DNA of 64,000 nucleotides from Ariolimax columbianus (GCA_036924085.1 JAVGWX010000003.1:120032264-120096263), one strand, 5' to 3'. Counted from the first letter of the stretch, positions 22,935 through 34,960 are shown. Notes: generated by a model from the letters alone, not told the origin. A program made the numbers and translations.

Positions 22935-23075
22935 GTTGATGTATAATTACCACAATGAGTAGGTTTACGCTTTTTTGCTCTCTGAAAAGGGCGTTAAGTG
23001 GCGGGTTGAAGTAGCTTTCCTCACATTCCGAGCGAGCTGATGAAGGTGGACCCTAGGCGGTTGTGCTATAACTTA
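22935..23075 (-). mobile_element. SINE-A partial copy (3' half)
   Basis: Contains ATGAGTAGGTTTACGC, GGCGTTAAGTGGCGGGTTG and CTTTCCTCACATTCC in the same order as 51625-51715 and 42480-42550. It is cut off where the LINE-X 3' end begins. Confidence 0.75.
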
Positions 23076-25060
23076 ACTTAACGTCTTTATACTGGTTTAG
23101 AAGACTCTGAAGAGTCTGTATACAACCAGTTTCACTTACATTTACTTGCTCTAAAAGCTATGCGAATTCAATCTATTCTTAAATGCATTAATTGTCCCTG
23201 CCTCCACTACTTCCTGTGGCAATGCATTCCAAGCATTTACCACTCTCTGGCTAAAACAATGTTTCCTAATATCTAATCTGCTCCTTTCTTCGGATAATTT
23301 GTAGGTATGTCCTCTTGTTCTTGTAGGCGGTTGTATTTTGAAAAACTTTGTTATAGTCTAATTTATCCGTTCCTTTGATTACCTTATAAACCTATATTAA
23401 GTGATTAGAATTCTTCTCTTTTCTAGATACTGCAGATTTTTCTGAGTCGTTCCTCAAAACTGTAATTCTGGATTTCCACTATCAGCTTAGACGCTCTTTT
23501 TTATATCCTTTCCAGCATGTTTATATCTCCTCTACAATTAGGACTCCACACATGTACACAATGCTCCAATCTAAATCTGACTAATGCTTTATACAGTTTG
23601 ACTATCACTTCCTTGCTCCTATGTTTAATATTTCTTTTTATCATACCTAACATTGCATTTGCTTTTTTCATTGTTACATGAACGTGCTCACTCACTTTAC
23701 CTGTATGATCTATTATAACCCCTAGGTCCCTTTCCTTTTATATCATCTAATATTGTTCTCATCCATTCTGTAATTATGTTCCATCTTGGATCTATCCATG
23801 TGGATGACTGTATATTTATCTACATTGAATCCCATTTGCCAGCTCGCAGACCATTCTCGAATTTTATCTAATACCAACCTCAAAATATTCACTTCTTCTT
23901 TATATGAGACACTGCTGCATAGTTTTGTGTCATCAGCGAATTTTGCAATCATGGATCCGATATCAGTGTCCAAATTGTTTTTAAGGTATAAAGAACAAAA
24001 TTGTTGTACTCCTTATTTATGCCCACCCTCTGCCTTCTTCCCGTTAACCAATTTTCATTTCATTTGGCAACTTCCCCACATATTCCATGTGATTTTAACT
24101 TTATAAATAATCTTTTATGAGGTACTCTATCAAAGACCTTTGAAAAATCTAAATAAAAAACATCCACTGGCTTCTCTTTACCTATCATTTTAGTAATCTC
24201 CTCCGTGAATTCTAATAGATCTGTTAAGCATGATCTCCCTCTAGTAAACCCATGCTGACTATTTCTGGTTAGATTAAATTTGTCTAAATGCATTACAATG
24301 TTTTCTTTAATTATTGACTGTAACAATTTACAGACTATGCTCGTTAAACTCACCGGTCTATAATTTGCTGAATCTGATGGTTTGCCCTTTTTTTAATAAG
24401 GGTATTACTCCTGCATCTTTCCAATCCTTTTGCAAGTGATTGAGAACATAATATAACAAATGGGTTAGCTAGTTTATCCCTAATTTAAAAAGCAATTTTG
24501 GATTAATACTATTTTGACCTGGACATTTACTCACTTTCAACCCCTTCAATTTAAAAAAAAAACCATTGCCCCTGTAATACAGATTGATCCTAATCTCGCT
24601 GTATCCATTTTTCTTTGAAAAATAATCTATAGGCTCTGGTATCTTGGAGCAGTCTTCTTTTGTGAAGACTGTGACAAAGTACTGATTGAGTGGATTAGCT
24701 GCCTCCCTATTCTGACTTATTATCTTTACTGTGATATTTAAGAGAGGGTATATTTTGTCTTGCGTACCTTGTTTTTTTCTAACATAAGAAAAGACGCTTC
24801 TACTATTCTTGCGAGAATATCTTTCCAGATTATGTCGCTCACTGCCTCTTTCAGCTTCTTAACATCTGCCTTAGAGTAGTCGTATGTTCGCGTGTTTATG
24901 TTTACTTCTTTCCATGCTATACGATCTCAACGGATGATCTGATGGCCACTTGAGCCAAACATTTTTCCAACGGTAACGTTTTCAATCATATTTTCTTCTG
25001 TAGTAAAAACTAGGTCAAGTATATTTTTGCCTCTGGTAACTGCTTCTAAATGTTGAATCA
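23076..25060 (-). mobile_element. LINE-X, CR1/Rex1-like element, endonuclease end to 3' end
   Basis: Reading the minus strand from 25060 down, I see: the end of an APE endonuclease (NVTVG, then GSSGHQIIR, where SDH would be expected); a linker with RTYDYSKADVKKLKEAVS; an RT domain with NSQHGFTRGRSCLTDLLEF, DVFYLDFSKVFDRVPHKRL and the catalytic FADD (near 23929-23940); then HVTMKKANAMLGMIKRNI and RLEHCVHVWSP. The 3' end carries ACTGGTTTAGAAGACTC-type sequence and a TTAAC/TTAAG repeat tail. Stops and frameshifts break the ORF. Part of the RT core between motifs is missing. Confidence 0.85.
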
Positions 25061-25080
25061 CAAAATTGTCAGTTGTGCAT

Positions 25081-25194
25081 TAGAAGAAGAAGAAGAAGAA
25101 GAAGAAGAAGAAGAAGAAGAAGAAGAAAAAGACGAAGAAGAAGAAGAAGAAGAAGAAGAAGAAGAAGAAGAAGAAGAAGAAGAAGAAGAAGAAG
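25081..25194. repeat. (GAA)n microsatellite
   Basis: A nearly perfect GAA tract with two small interruptions. The poly-Glu open frame through it is an artefact. Confidence 0.98.
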
Positions 25195-25371
25195 GAGAAC
25201 AACGGCGATTATCAGGATCAAATATAAGTAAGCAGGATTAACGCTTCAGAGAATGATTCAGTAACATTCATAATAAATACCCTGTGCCATCTGCTAAACG
25301 AAATAACATATATTTAGGTGTGCCCGGAGTGCAGTTATATCGGTTCTGTTTAACATCACAATCATCAGGTG

Positions 25372-25690
25372 TCCTGTCTTTTGGCGTTGGCAATCTTGGA
25401 CCTCCATTCTCTTTTAATACGTGTGGCGTTTACCAACTCTGTTGTTGATTTGTCGCATATGTCATTCTCTCAGGCTGTCCAGCATCTTCTGCCTGTTTTG
25501 TTTTTTTTTTTGCTATCTTTCCCGTTGTCACAACGTGCTCCAAGCCGTCTTATAACGTGCCCGAAAAAGAATGACTGCCTTGTTCTGATCTTTGCATTAA
25601 GTTGTCTTTGTGTTTGTACCTCTTCTTCTATGAAACTTACATTTCACTAATCATTAGCTTTCTTAGACGATGTCATGGCTCTTCTGCCAT
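25372..25690 (-). mobile_element. RTE-like LINE 3' fragment
   Basis: The minus strand can be read as GHVIRRLGARCDN and, after a poly-T interruption, as QKMLDSLRE and QDCQRQKT, similar to the end of RTE-like ORFs. Assignment is by motif only. Confidence 0.45.
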
Positions 25691-25990
25691 TCTGAGTTCA
25701 TTTCTTTATATCGTATGTAACTAATTTATTTTACCCGTCATCTGCTCTCATGTTCAGTTGTCACTACTAATAGTCTAGTTATTGTCTTCGTTTCATTCAT
25801 CAATGTTATGTGCACACAGTGTGATTTCTTTTCTCTTCCGTTTAATGTGTGAATCATACGAATGTACAAGATCGAAGAATAACCCAATACAAGGCGAAAA
25901 CCAGATCTAAAATTATTATAGGGAAGCAGAAAATGAAGAGGGTCAAGAGTTTTGAATGTATCAGCTCGACTATAAAGAACAACGAAGACT
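25691..25990. other. no recognisable feature
   Basis: No gene seen. The last bases may belong to the upstream part of LINE-D. Confidence 0.4.
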
Positions 25991-26102
25991 GACAAAAATA
26001 AATAAGGAGATGAATAGCCAGGGCACTACAGAGGTTAACTAAAATGAGAAACGAATGGCAGAACAAGAACAAATAAAAATCGTGAGGACTTGCATCTTCC
26101 CG
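25991..26102 (+). mobile_element. LINE-D, part before the tandem array
   Basis: The plus strand encodes RALQRLTKMRNEWQNKNK and then RTCIFP, the usual run-up to the YGCETW motif of RTE-like LINEs. It leads without a gap into the first unit of the 35-bp array. Confidence 0.65.
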
Positions 26103-26555
26103 AGGTAACGTACGGAAGCGAGACATTGTCAACCAGGTGACAACGTACGAATGCGAGACATTGTCAACCAGGTGACAACGTACGAATGCGAGACATTGTC
26201 AACCAGGTGACAACGTACGAATGCGAGACATTGTCAACCAGGTGACAACGTACGAATGCGAGACATTGTCAACCAGGTGACAACGTACGGATGCGAGACA
26301 TGGTCAACCAGGTGACAACGTACTGATGCGAGACATTGCAAACCAGGTGACAACGTACGAATGCGAGACATTGTCAACCAGGTGACAACGTACGAATGCG
26401 AGACATTGTCAACCAGGTGACAACGTACGAATGCGAGACATTGTCAACCAGGTGACAACGTACTGATGCGAGACATGGTCAACCAGGGGACAACGTACAG
26501 ATGCGAGACATTGTCAACCAGGGGACAAGTACAGATGCGAGACATTATCAACCCC
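26103..26555. repeat. 35-bp minisatellite grown from LINE-D coding sequence, about 13 copies
   Basis: The unit is CAACGTACGAATGCGAGACA plus TTGTCAACCAGGTGA. In one frame its best copies read TYGCETWSTR, the conserved LINE motif that belongs at this point of the ORF. The flanking LINE sequence continues on both sides, so the array is an internal expansion. The 35-bp period shifts the frame at every unit, so the array cannot be translated through. Confidence 0.92.
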
Positions 26556-26975
26556 ACAAACCTTAAGGAAGAAGATTGAATCATTCGTGATGACATGTTA
26601 TAGAAGGCTGATTAAATTGCCATTGATAGCGAAAAAGAAAAACCGCAGAAAACCTAGAGGAGCTCGGTATAGAACAAAACTTACTAGTAAACAACAATAC
26701 GTCTAGGAATTTAACATACTTTGGCCATGTCAAACGTCACACTGAGCTAGAAAGAATTATACCGAAGCATTGCCTACAGATGGCCATGACCGAAGGGTAT
26801 GGTACTTGGTAGAAGAGGCAGACGCGGAGAAGAGGGGGGAGGGGGGCATGGACAAGGGACATTACAGAGGCTCTGGAGTTGACAGTGACAGAGGCAGCAT
26901 AGTTGGCCAGGGATTGGACGGTTCATAGATCGGCTGTCATGAGAGCCACTTTCTGCAAAGGGCATGCAACATGAT
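26556..26975 (+). mobile_element. LINE-D, part after the tandem array
   Basis: After the last unit the frame resumes as TLRKKIESFVMTCYRRLIKL and later shows a degraded EEADAEKRGEGG-type basic region and a terminal FLQRACNM-like end. It corresponds to the minus-strand copy at 36245-36715, whose ORF ends in FYKGHAT. Frameshifts are present. Confidence 0.75.
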
Positions 26976-28331
26976 TAGGACTTAGTTATTTGATGCGTTT
27001 CCTGTTTGAATACGAATATTTAGGTTCATGTTGTCACCCATTTCACATACGGACTGGAATAATGAATATCATCTCGTCCATTCGCGTATATCGAAATTGA
27101 CGCGGCTAGTTATAATCTTCGTTTTGTGTCGTGTATAATGTAAGTTAAAGTCAAATCCAGGGTATAGCATATACTGCTATCAGATATGACGTGCTAGAGA
27201 CTTCATTGTATTAGGCCTCTTTTTATTGTGGTGGGACCAGTACTCTTCCTCGCTGCATTTCCTTCCCGAACAGTGAAACTGGAGGTACCGATAACGGAAA
27301 TGGGGTCAGAACATGTTTCGTGAAAAGCTAACGCGCTACCACAATGCTATACATACGTTCATTTAACATCATAAAGATGAAGCCGCTAAAATGCTGGAAT
27401 GAGTCTTCTTGTGTACATATCCGCACAGTAAATATATCACCAATTTTTATGTTTTCTGCGTATTTCAGGGCTTGTAAGACAGGTCCATCCTACACAAAAT
27501 GCGCTCAAAATAACTAGGACAACAGCTTTGCATTTTCCGGAAGGGCGGCCCTTTATTTCATTCAGATCGATACTGATCAAAGATTACAAAAATGTATCGC
27601 TTTCAGGCTTGCTTGTATTTTAGAACTCCAAAGAGAATCGGAGTGCGGCGGTAAACAATTGATAATTTCGTATGTTTCCATTTTTTTACACATTTGGAAA
27701 TTGCCGTGTTGGCCTGTCTAAATGGAAGAAATGTATGTGAATGTAGACGAAAGGTTGGGCAAAAATCTGAAGCGGAAAACGAATAAACAGTGAACGCGGA
27801 TCTTCATTTTAGCAACAGTTATGTAATTTCAGTCTCCATGAAAATCAATTATTTGAAATGGTCTTATGAGAGTATGCGCTTATCTATGGACGTTTCATTC
27901 CACCTGTGCCCTTAAGTGTGGTAGGGAGCTTAAGTCGTTTTTCCTGGGCCAAGTGTGTTGCGTCTGTAGTTAAATCTGTGATATACGATTTCACTTATGC
28001 CCTATATCCATCTGCCACGCAGTCTTCCTCGTGCCTAGTAGCCAGGTCTTCTTGTGTTGTAAGTGTGCAGTGATAGTTGATCAGGTAACATTCTAATGAA
28101 ATGACTGAACTATGGTATTTTCTGTATTGAAATGCAGTCATCACAAGGGCTAGTTCTTAACATAGTGTTGATGCATCATTTTTCAGTAAATCTTTACTGG
28201 TGACATCAATGACGCTATTATTGTTCTCTCATGTGCCAAATGTTCATACATATACCGTTTATTAGTAGTTGCTTTGTTACTAAGACAATGTTTTTGTGTT
28301 GGTATGAATGTTTTTGGTATAAGCTGAAGGT
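26976..28331. other. no recognisable feature
   Basis: About 1.35 kb without a recognised gene or repeat. Confidence 0.5.
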
Positions 28332-28339
28332 CACATCAT

Positions 28340-28613
28340 GCCGCGTATCGCAGTGGTTAGCGAGCTGGCTCGCATCTGAGTGGTCCTGGGTTCATACCCC
28401 AGTTGAGGTGAAAATGTTTTTTTCAGACCGCAACGCCTCTTTGGGTTGACCCAGCCTTAAATGGGTACCCGTTCAGTCCGGGAAGTAAAAGCGACGATGG
28501 AAAGTAGATGTCTACCACCCTCATATAGCCGAGTCTTTGAAATTTGAGATCACTAATATCTGACACCCCTACGGCAGTAATGCTATGGGATACTTTACGT
28601 TACTTTACTTTTA
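28340..28613 (+). mobile_element. SINE-T1 copy 2 with TSD
   Basis: The tRNA-like head contains GCAGTGGTTAGCGAGCTGG (A box) and CTGGGTTCATACCCCAG, which forms a perfect 5-bp T-stem with a 7-base loop (B box). The body matches 21975-22262. The tail is ACTTT-type. CACATCAT occurs at 28332-28339 and 28614-28621 as the TSD. Confidence 0.92.
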
Positions 28614-28683
28614 CACATCATAAGCTTTCTGATATATAGTTTCAATTTCACTAACATAGTTTGTTAAAATACGTCAAGACAAT

Positions 28684-28955
28684 TCATTCTTCTTCTTCTT
28701 CTTCGTACGTTGTCAGGCGTCGACTTAAATTTGTTCTACGAAAGCAGCGGTCATCCTAAATCTAGTGACACTGCCATAAAGTTTTTCTATTGGTGGCACT
28801 TGTGTCGTCACTGGTCCTTGTATGTTGAACAATTTTGCAGCAAATGTTCAGGGGTCATTTTCCCAGTGCCACAGGTGCACTCGGCAGTTGAACCTATCTT
28901 CAGTTTATTGAATAGATAGTACCTCAGTCTGTTGTGGCCTGTGCAGAGTCCAGAT
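28684..28955 (-). mobile_element. LINE-R 3' fragment
   Basis: Aligned with 17640-17915: GCAGCGGTCATCCT, GTTCAGGGGTCATTTTCCC, CCACAGGTGCACTCG and CAGTCTGTTGTGGCC. A (CTT)n run at 28688-28704 is the reversed GAA tail. Only the C-terminal Cys-His region remains. Confidence 0.8.
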
Positions 28956-29450
28956 TTTCAAACTCTTTTGATTCTGGTAAAGTTGTATATTCTTTACACT
29001 TAGCACCAAGCGCATTCATATGATCTAACAGTCCACCTTCATTTCATCATCGTACATTAGACTTTGGTCGTTTGTAAAGAGTAGTTCAACTACTGAGTTA
29101 GGTCCCTGTTCTGGTGTTGCAACTTGATTGGCTTCTGTTGTTATTGTGCACCTGTAAATGTTGAACAGAAACACGGAAAACACACATCCCTGTCGCATTC
29201 GTGTGATCAATTGTTCTAATTACATCTTTAGTCAAATAGTACAGTGCTTTCTTTATTATCTAATAACTGGCCTTCATTGATAGTTCTCTTATTGTCCAGA
29301 GTGTATTCGTATCCAAAGCTTTCTAATGATTTATAAATGGTATGTTTAAATTGTCTTAAGTCGAATGACTCATAGTCCCTAACAGAACCCAAACCTAGCT
29401 TTGCTCAGCTAAGGTTCAACAATTGATCGTATTTTTTGTTCATATATTTT
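28956..29450 (-). mobile_element. LINE reverse transcriptase fragment
   Basis: The minus-strand open frame 29025-29210 encodes RMRQGCVFSVFLFNIYRCTI and LLFTNDQSLM, matching RT motifs around GVRQGCVLSPFLFN and FADD. Here the catalytic block reads FTND, so the enzyme would be inactive. The upstream part is strongly decayed. Confidence 0.6.
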
Positions 29451-29970
29451 CACATACATTTGTCCTGTATGACATTGTACTAATAAGATTTTATATTTAT
29501 CCAAGGTTCTTTATCTGAAATTTACTTTCTTAGATTAGTACTAATGTCGTTTTTTTGACAATCGTCTTAGTACTCCTCTTTCTTTCATGTTTTTGTATAG
29601 ATTTTCTTTAGTTACTTCAGGCCTGTTTTTTTCACAATTTTGAATTGCTTCATTCTATATGACGTCCATTTCTGGTGACTTAATTCTAGCTCTTTCTACT
29701 TTTTTTTACTAATATGTCTGGTCTCAAATAGTCCTTATTTATAGGGATAAATCATGACTGCGTGCGTTTTGGGTCGAAAAGTTATTGGAAGTACTCTTTC
29801 CATCATTGTTGGCTTACATGCTCTTTAAATTTTGTGATCGATTTTTTTTCTGTAATGATTGAAGTAGGATTAAAACTTCCATTCCCTTGTCTCATTATTT
29901 GATACGTTTATTTATAAATCTTGTGTACGCTTTTTGCATATCGATGTTTTATATTGCCCATATTTGTTAA
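29451..29970. other. no recognisable feature
   Basis: T-rich DNA. It may contain further decayed LINE sequence on the minus strand, but no motif can be supported. Confidence 0.4.
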
Positions 29971-31330
29971 TGATTCTTGTTAACTATTGCCCATACTATG
30001 AAGAAACTCGCTGTTACTACGTGGGGTGCTGACGCAAACACACTAAATAAATTATACACAGACAGAGTGAGACCAGTTTTGGAATATGGCATTGCAGCTT
30101 GGTCCACGGCATCTAAATCAAACTTTGACAAAATAGAGCGCACCCAGAACAAAACAGCCCGCATCATAGCAGAAGCCTTGAAGTCCACCCAAATAAAAGA
30201 CCTGGAAGCTATGACTGGGCTACAGCCAATGAAAGACAGCAGCGACTGCAGAATCCTACAGCAAGCGAGAAAATTCAAAAGAATCATGGACCCCCCCCCC
30301 CCCCTCCCCCGATGTACCACAGACTAAGTGGCCTGTGACGCAGCAAAATAAATGATTTTAAACAATGCTGCATTTTTAAACGGAAAAATAAAACCAATAC
30401 CAACATGTTCCATCCGCTGCCTCTGGAAAGGAAATCACTTCCCTGATCTTATATGCAATATCTCCAACATCAAAGACAAAAAGTCACAAACAGAGGAACA
30501 GAAAAAAAAACATAGTTACAAACTTCACCAACCAAACATTTCCACCAACAGCCTGAACACACGCCTATACGAATGGTTCAGCCAAAGATGTCATTGGAAA
30601 CGGGGGAGGAGGCATCACTATAAAACTAAAAAGCAAAGTATACTCAGCAGCATGTGCCACTGGGAGACGCTACAGCAACTTCAGTGCCGACGCCAGTGCC
30701 ATGAGACAAGCAGCAGAAACCCTTATAGACCATAAGGGACAGGCAGAAGAGTGGTCATTTTCACAGACGCCCTCGCAGTGGCGCTCAAGAACCAGCACAC
30801 AAATGAACTCGGTGCTCTGGTAGACTCGCTCGAACGCCTGCCCCAGTGCTTCAAAAAAACATAGTCCAGTGGATACCAGCCCACTGCGACATTCCAGGCA
30901 ACGAGGAGGCGGACAGACTCGCCAGAGAGGGAGGAATGCTGCAGCAGAGTGATGCATAAATCACATACAATGAGACAAAAGCATTCATCAGGGCAAAGTA
31001 CAGTGCAAAATGGAAAAAATACCACCCTGGCCACATAGAAAACGATACCTACCATCATTCTCCGGCTACGCACAGGTCACAACAGACTTAGATGTCATCT
31101 AGAACAAGTTCAAGATTGGCACTACAGACCTTTGTGCCTGCGGCACAGCCCCCATGATGGCAGAACATAATTTGCAGTCATGTCCACTGTTTACCGACAA
31201 AAGAAGTAGCATTTGGCAACAGCCAGTGTCCTTCCACGAGAAGCTGTATGGAGGTGTACATAGCCTTTAGTCGACTGCTGCCTTCGTCAGAGTCATTGAA
31301 GTTGAGGTCTGAAGACGAACGAGGAAGAAT
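29971..31330 (+). mobile_element. LINE-R-like copy: thumb, RNase H, C-terminal Cys-His region
   Basis: The plus strand first encodes KLAVTTWGADANTLNKLYTD and RPVLEYGIAAWSTASKSN, the region after RT in I-type LINEs. A C-rich run follows at 30291-30306. The RNase H domain is split over frames (YSNFSADASAMRQAAETLI, then FTDALAVALKNQHTNELGAL, then an ADRLA-type end). Next come the alternative-frame FIRAKYSAKWKKY region and CACGTAPMMAEHNLQSCPL. The copy is longer than the other LINE-Rs but carries many frameshifts. Confidence 0.8.
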
Positions 31331-31955
31331 TCGTCACATTTTTTATTATGTCGGCACGTGAAGCCCAGTTTTCTTTTTAGAACTTACTGTGATGGAGAGT
31401 TCTCCAAGTCTTCCGTAACACTTTAAATGAATGTGCGACTCTGCAGGCTTGTGCTCAAAAAGCAGTTGACTAAGCAAGTAGTCCTGTTGAATATATTCGG
31501 CTGTCTGTGCAATATATACGGTTAGGTGACGGAGCCAGTTTCAATCTGGGAAAGTGAAAGTGATCTCTAGTATAAAAATAGAGACCGCAGTATTAACCTC
31601 AGCTGAGATATTGTTGTTTTTATCTGTGACCTCATTAAGCAAAAGGAGGTTAGAGTCAAAATCTCATCCCTCGCTTCGGAAATTCTAAAAGGGGTAGTTG
31701 CGTCATGGGCACAGTGTAAAAGACAATAACAAACAATTGCCGACAATTCTACTACTGATGGCCTTAATATTGAGGATGAAAATAATCAAAACAGTACATG
31801 AAGTATCAACAAGCGAAACTAAATGCGTAACACGAGTAGAAAAACAAGACAGGTAATAAATAAAGTAAAACACTCAATAAAATAAAGTCATAGTAGTGAT
31901 GACGATGGTGATGATCGCGATAATTATGAAGGTGACAATGGTAATAATGATTTTG
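31331..31955. other. no recognisable feature
   Basis: I see no gene or repeat relationship. Confidence 0.5.
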
Positions 31956-32035
31956 GTGATGATCGTGATGTGATAATGATGATGATGATGATGATAGTGG
32001 TAATGGTAATGGTGATGGTAGTGATGATGAAAATG
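31956..32035. repeat. GAT-rich imperfect microsatellite
   Basis: GAT and GGT/AAT triplets alternate. The core is the GATGAT run at 31975-31998. Confidence 0.85.
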
Positions 32036-33187
32036 TAATGTATATTAACAACAATAACTGAACATTTTGTTTGAAAATCATGCTGAAAATGGAGCTCCCA
32101 GCACATGACATCGATAAACAGACTACCTTAACAACGTTCATTTCTTACTTGAACTAATTCCAGACCAAATGTAAATAACACCGATCCTCGTTTTTCGCCT
32201 GCTCGATCACCGACATGTCATCATGTGTGGACACGAGGCGCACATTTTAACAAGAACAAATTGATTCGACGAGAGCTCGTCTCTACAGAAGAATCCAACA
32301 CGTTGAGGATACATGCAGCTTATTTCACACGCTGCTCTCGTGGGAGCTGTCTCGAGTATCAATCACCACGACAGATCGAATTCCCTTACCCTGGTCTTCT
32401 TTCTTCCCTGTCGTTTAGCCGCTAAACAAGGGAAGATTTCTCCCAGGCCCGTGTCATGTAGTATTTGCATCATGTTCTGATCTATCGACCAGCAACAGAA
32501 TTATTGCGCGACCCCAAACCTCGACCAGTTATTTGATTTCACTAGAGTTTGTTCTGTATACATCCATCATTGAATTCGTCCCGTGAGCACATCGACCGGT
32601 TCATTAGCATTCATTGCGTTATTGAGATGAAGGACTGTGGGGGGATTTGAGAATCAACATCTGTGGAGCATTTATTTTAATTCGACGTGTTTCCGGTTCC
32701 TTTGTTACGAAGAATTCTGTCAGCAATGGCAATCCACATAAGAGAATTTGGAAATGATCGTGGGTCAGGACGGCGGAGCATGCACACTTAGCTGACTATT
32801 GAGACCATCAGTATCCACACTCATCGCTATTTGCTAAGGGATACCGAGTACTTATTGATTTGCTAGGTGCGCAGTATCGGCGAGTCTTTATGGAACGGAC
32901 CAGAACAAGGGGCACCACTGCAGTTGGTCCTTTACGGAAGCAATTCATAGACTCGTAGCTGTGAATTCTAGGGCAATTTTACTTTTATTATGAAGTTTCT
33001 AGTTTCATTCATTTCATCTTTGCGCTCCATGTGAAGCATACAATCACCCATACAGTTAACCTCTAATAGGAAGTCTTTATCCGAGCACCTCCTGCAATTG
33101 TAATTTCTTTTTACTCCTACTCTTCTTCTTCTTCTTCTTCTTCTTCTTCTTCTTTTTCTTTGGAGCTCGTTCTAAAAAGGATGTTCT
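32036..33187. other. no recognisable feature except a short (CTT)n tract
   Basis: A (CTT)n run lies at 33120-33155. The remainder shows no gene and no match to other repeats in the window. Confidence 0.5.
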
Positions 33188-33288
33188 AATGTGTTGCAGT
33201 TTACAGCGAGGCTATGATATCTGCGTCTTTCGGCCTAATACATCCGGTTTTACCTGGCGTTATGGGTACCGAGTTAGCCATTCCACTG
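33188..33288 (-). mobile_element. SINE-E diverged copy, first half
   Basis: Similar to 19262-19368: TTTACAGCGAGGCTATGATA, TTTCGGCCTAATACATCCG, GGTACCGAGTTAGCCATTCC. It stops at TTAT (33289-33292), the left duplicate of the LTR target. The second half continues at 34275. Confidence 0.75.
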
Positions 33289-33292
33289 TTAT

Positions 33293-34270
33293 TGTAACAG
33301 TTCCCGCCGGAGCAAGGGGAGTTTAGGACAGTGGTGATGCTGATACCTGAACATGTTAAAGCTTAAAGCTACCTGAATGCGTGTCTAGGTCACTCACCGT
33401 CACAACATAGTAGAACAGAGTTGGGGTAAGGAGTGTGGACAGGTGGAAACTGACTGCTGGCCTGCCGATTTGGGTAGGGGGAGGATGATTGACAGACGAA
33501 TTAACAGCGGGGCTTGCTGTGAGAGAATGAGTGACAGGTGTGCAAAGTGTTTCGTTCCAATAAGACTGAATATAGTCATTCCCTGAAATCCATTGGTCGA
33601 GCTCGGACTTTGCTTGAGTGTATATAACTCGAGAGAAAGTTTGGCTCAGGAGGCTGGATGGAGAGGAAGCTGGATAGGGAGATGAGAGCGAGAGAGAGAG
33701 AGACTAAAAGTAGATAGTATGTTTAACTCACCGACTTAGGTAGAGGAGCGATTGATAGACTCTTGGACGAATGTTAGTGATAGAACAGGATCGCTCAAAT
33801 AGGTGTGTGAGTTTTGCATTAATAGATAATCTGAACGTGTGTTTGTAAGCAAGGACACATTGTGAACGAGTTATGATCAGATCGCCCGCCTGAGGGGATT
33901 TGAGTGAGGAAGAGTATTTGATAAGGTGTGTTGAGGACGCAGTTAAGGCGAGGTGTGTGTGATGTAATTGCAAGGAAATAGAACTGGGTTTAGATAGTTG
34001 GGGATTCCATCAATAGCTCATGCTTAAACTTTCCGCTTTATTTAATAGTTATATTAACTTATATATAACATAGGAATAATTAGTTAAGATGATATGTATT
34101 GTATTGTGTTTGTAATTCCACTACTCATTTTTATGATATGAATATTATGTAATAAATATGCCATCTGATGTGTGCTATATTATTTTAAGTGTGTGGTCAT
34201 GATGATGTGGATGAGTGTGAGAATGTTCAAAGTTAGAATAACGGCCAGGGCAAACAGTGGGGCTGTTACA
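33293..34270 (+). mobile_element. solo LTR, gypsy-like
   Basis: This 978-bp block begins TGTAACAG and ends CTGTTACA, an 8-bp terminal inverted repeat of the TG...CA type. TTAT is duplicated at 33289-33292 and 34271-34274. A TATATAA box lies at 33621-33627 and AATAAA at 34151-34156, in the order expected of an LTR with promoter and polyadenylation signal on the plus strand. No internal gag-pol sequence is present, so this is the product of LTR-LTR recombination. The ends and 4-bp TSD suggest Ty3/gypsy; no protein supports this. Confidence 0.82.
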
Positions 34271-34274
34271 TTAT

Positions 34275-34455
34275 CCCTATTCCTTTAGTCAGACTATACA
34301 AGTGCAGCTTGCTTCAAGGACCACCACTTAGAAGAGGAATATGGTTTTGGTGAGTTCTGGTTCACCGACCATGACGCAAGCAGCCAGCTACAAGTCGCGG
34401 GCTGTTGTCAGCTCATTCACTGTGTTGCATCTTTGTCGAAAACTGTGGTCTCCAT
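34275..34455 (-). mobile_element. SINE-E diverged copy, second half
   Basis: Starting from CCCTATTCC it continues the alignment with 19375-19540: GTGCAGCTTGCTTCAAGG, GTTCTGGTTCACCGACC, CAGCCAGCTACAAGTCG. It is the other side of the SINE copy split by the solo LTR. Confidence 0.72.
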
Positions 34456-34619
34456 AGCAATGGTTTTGCTTGATATGGTTGCTAACCTCATACACTACCT
34501 TCTTTAGGAGACTTTTAAAACAAATTGTGGATGAATGCAGCGATCCTATTCTTACTACTCCAGGCACCAATCGGGTGGTTGCTAACCGAACGCAGAACCC
34601 TATCTATTCGTCTTTTATC

Positions 34620-34960
34620 ACATAACGTAACGTCTTTATACTGGTTTAGAAGACTGCAGAGTCTGTATTCAACCAGTTTCATTTACATTCATTTTATCTA
34701 AATAAATCATTGTGCGCATCCAATATATTCTTGAATGCACAATTGACCCCGTCTCCACTCATTCATATAACAATGCATTCAAAGCATTTACCAGAATCTT
34801 ACTAAAAAAATACTGATTGGTATCTAATCGGGACATTTCTTTAATTAGTGTGTGGCTGTGCCTTCTTGTTCTTGTAGACGGCTGTATTTTGAAAAAAAAA
34901 CTTGCTATAATCTAATTTATCCTTTTTCTTGATGCTTGAAAGGTTACAGTTCGATGCTCC
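34620..34960 (-). mobile_element. LINE-X 3' end, second copy
   Basis: Aligned with 23080-23350: AACGTCTTTATACTGGTTTA, GAGTCTGTATTCAACCAG, GCATTCAAAGCATTTACC and CTTGTTCTTGTAGACGG. Only the terminal part is present. The tail begins with AACGTAACG. Confidence 0.82.

Noticed and set aside
25050..25241. Glu-rich acidic protein
   Set aside because: It is the GAA microsatellite read in one frame.
28340..28410. tRNA gene on the plus strand
   Set aside because: The T-stem is perfect, but the element has a shared body, tail and TSD, and the acceptor stem does not close.
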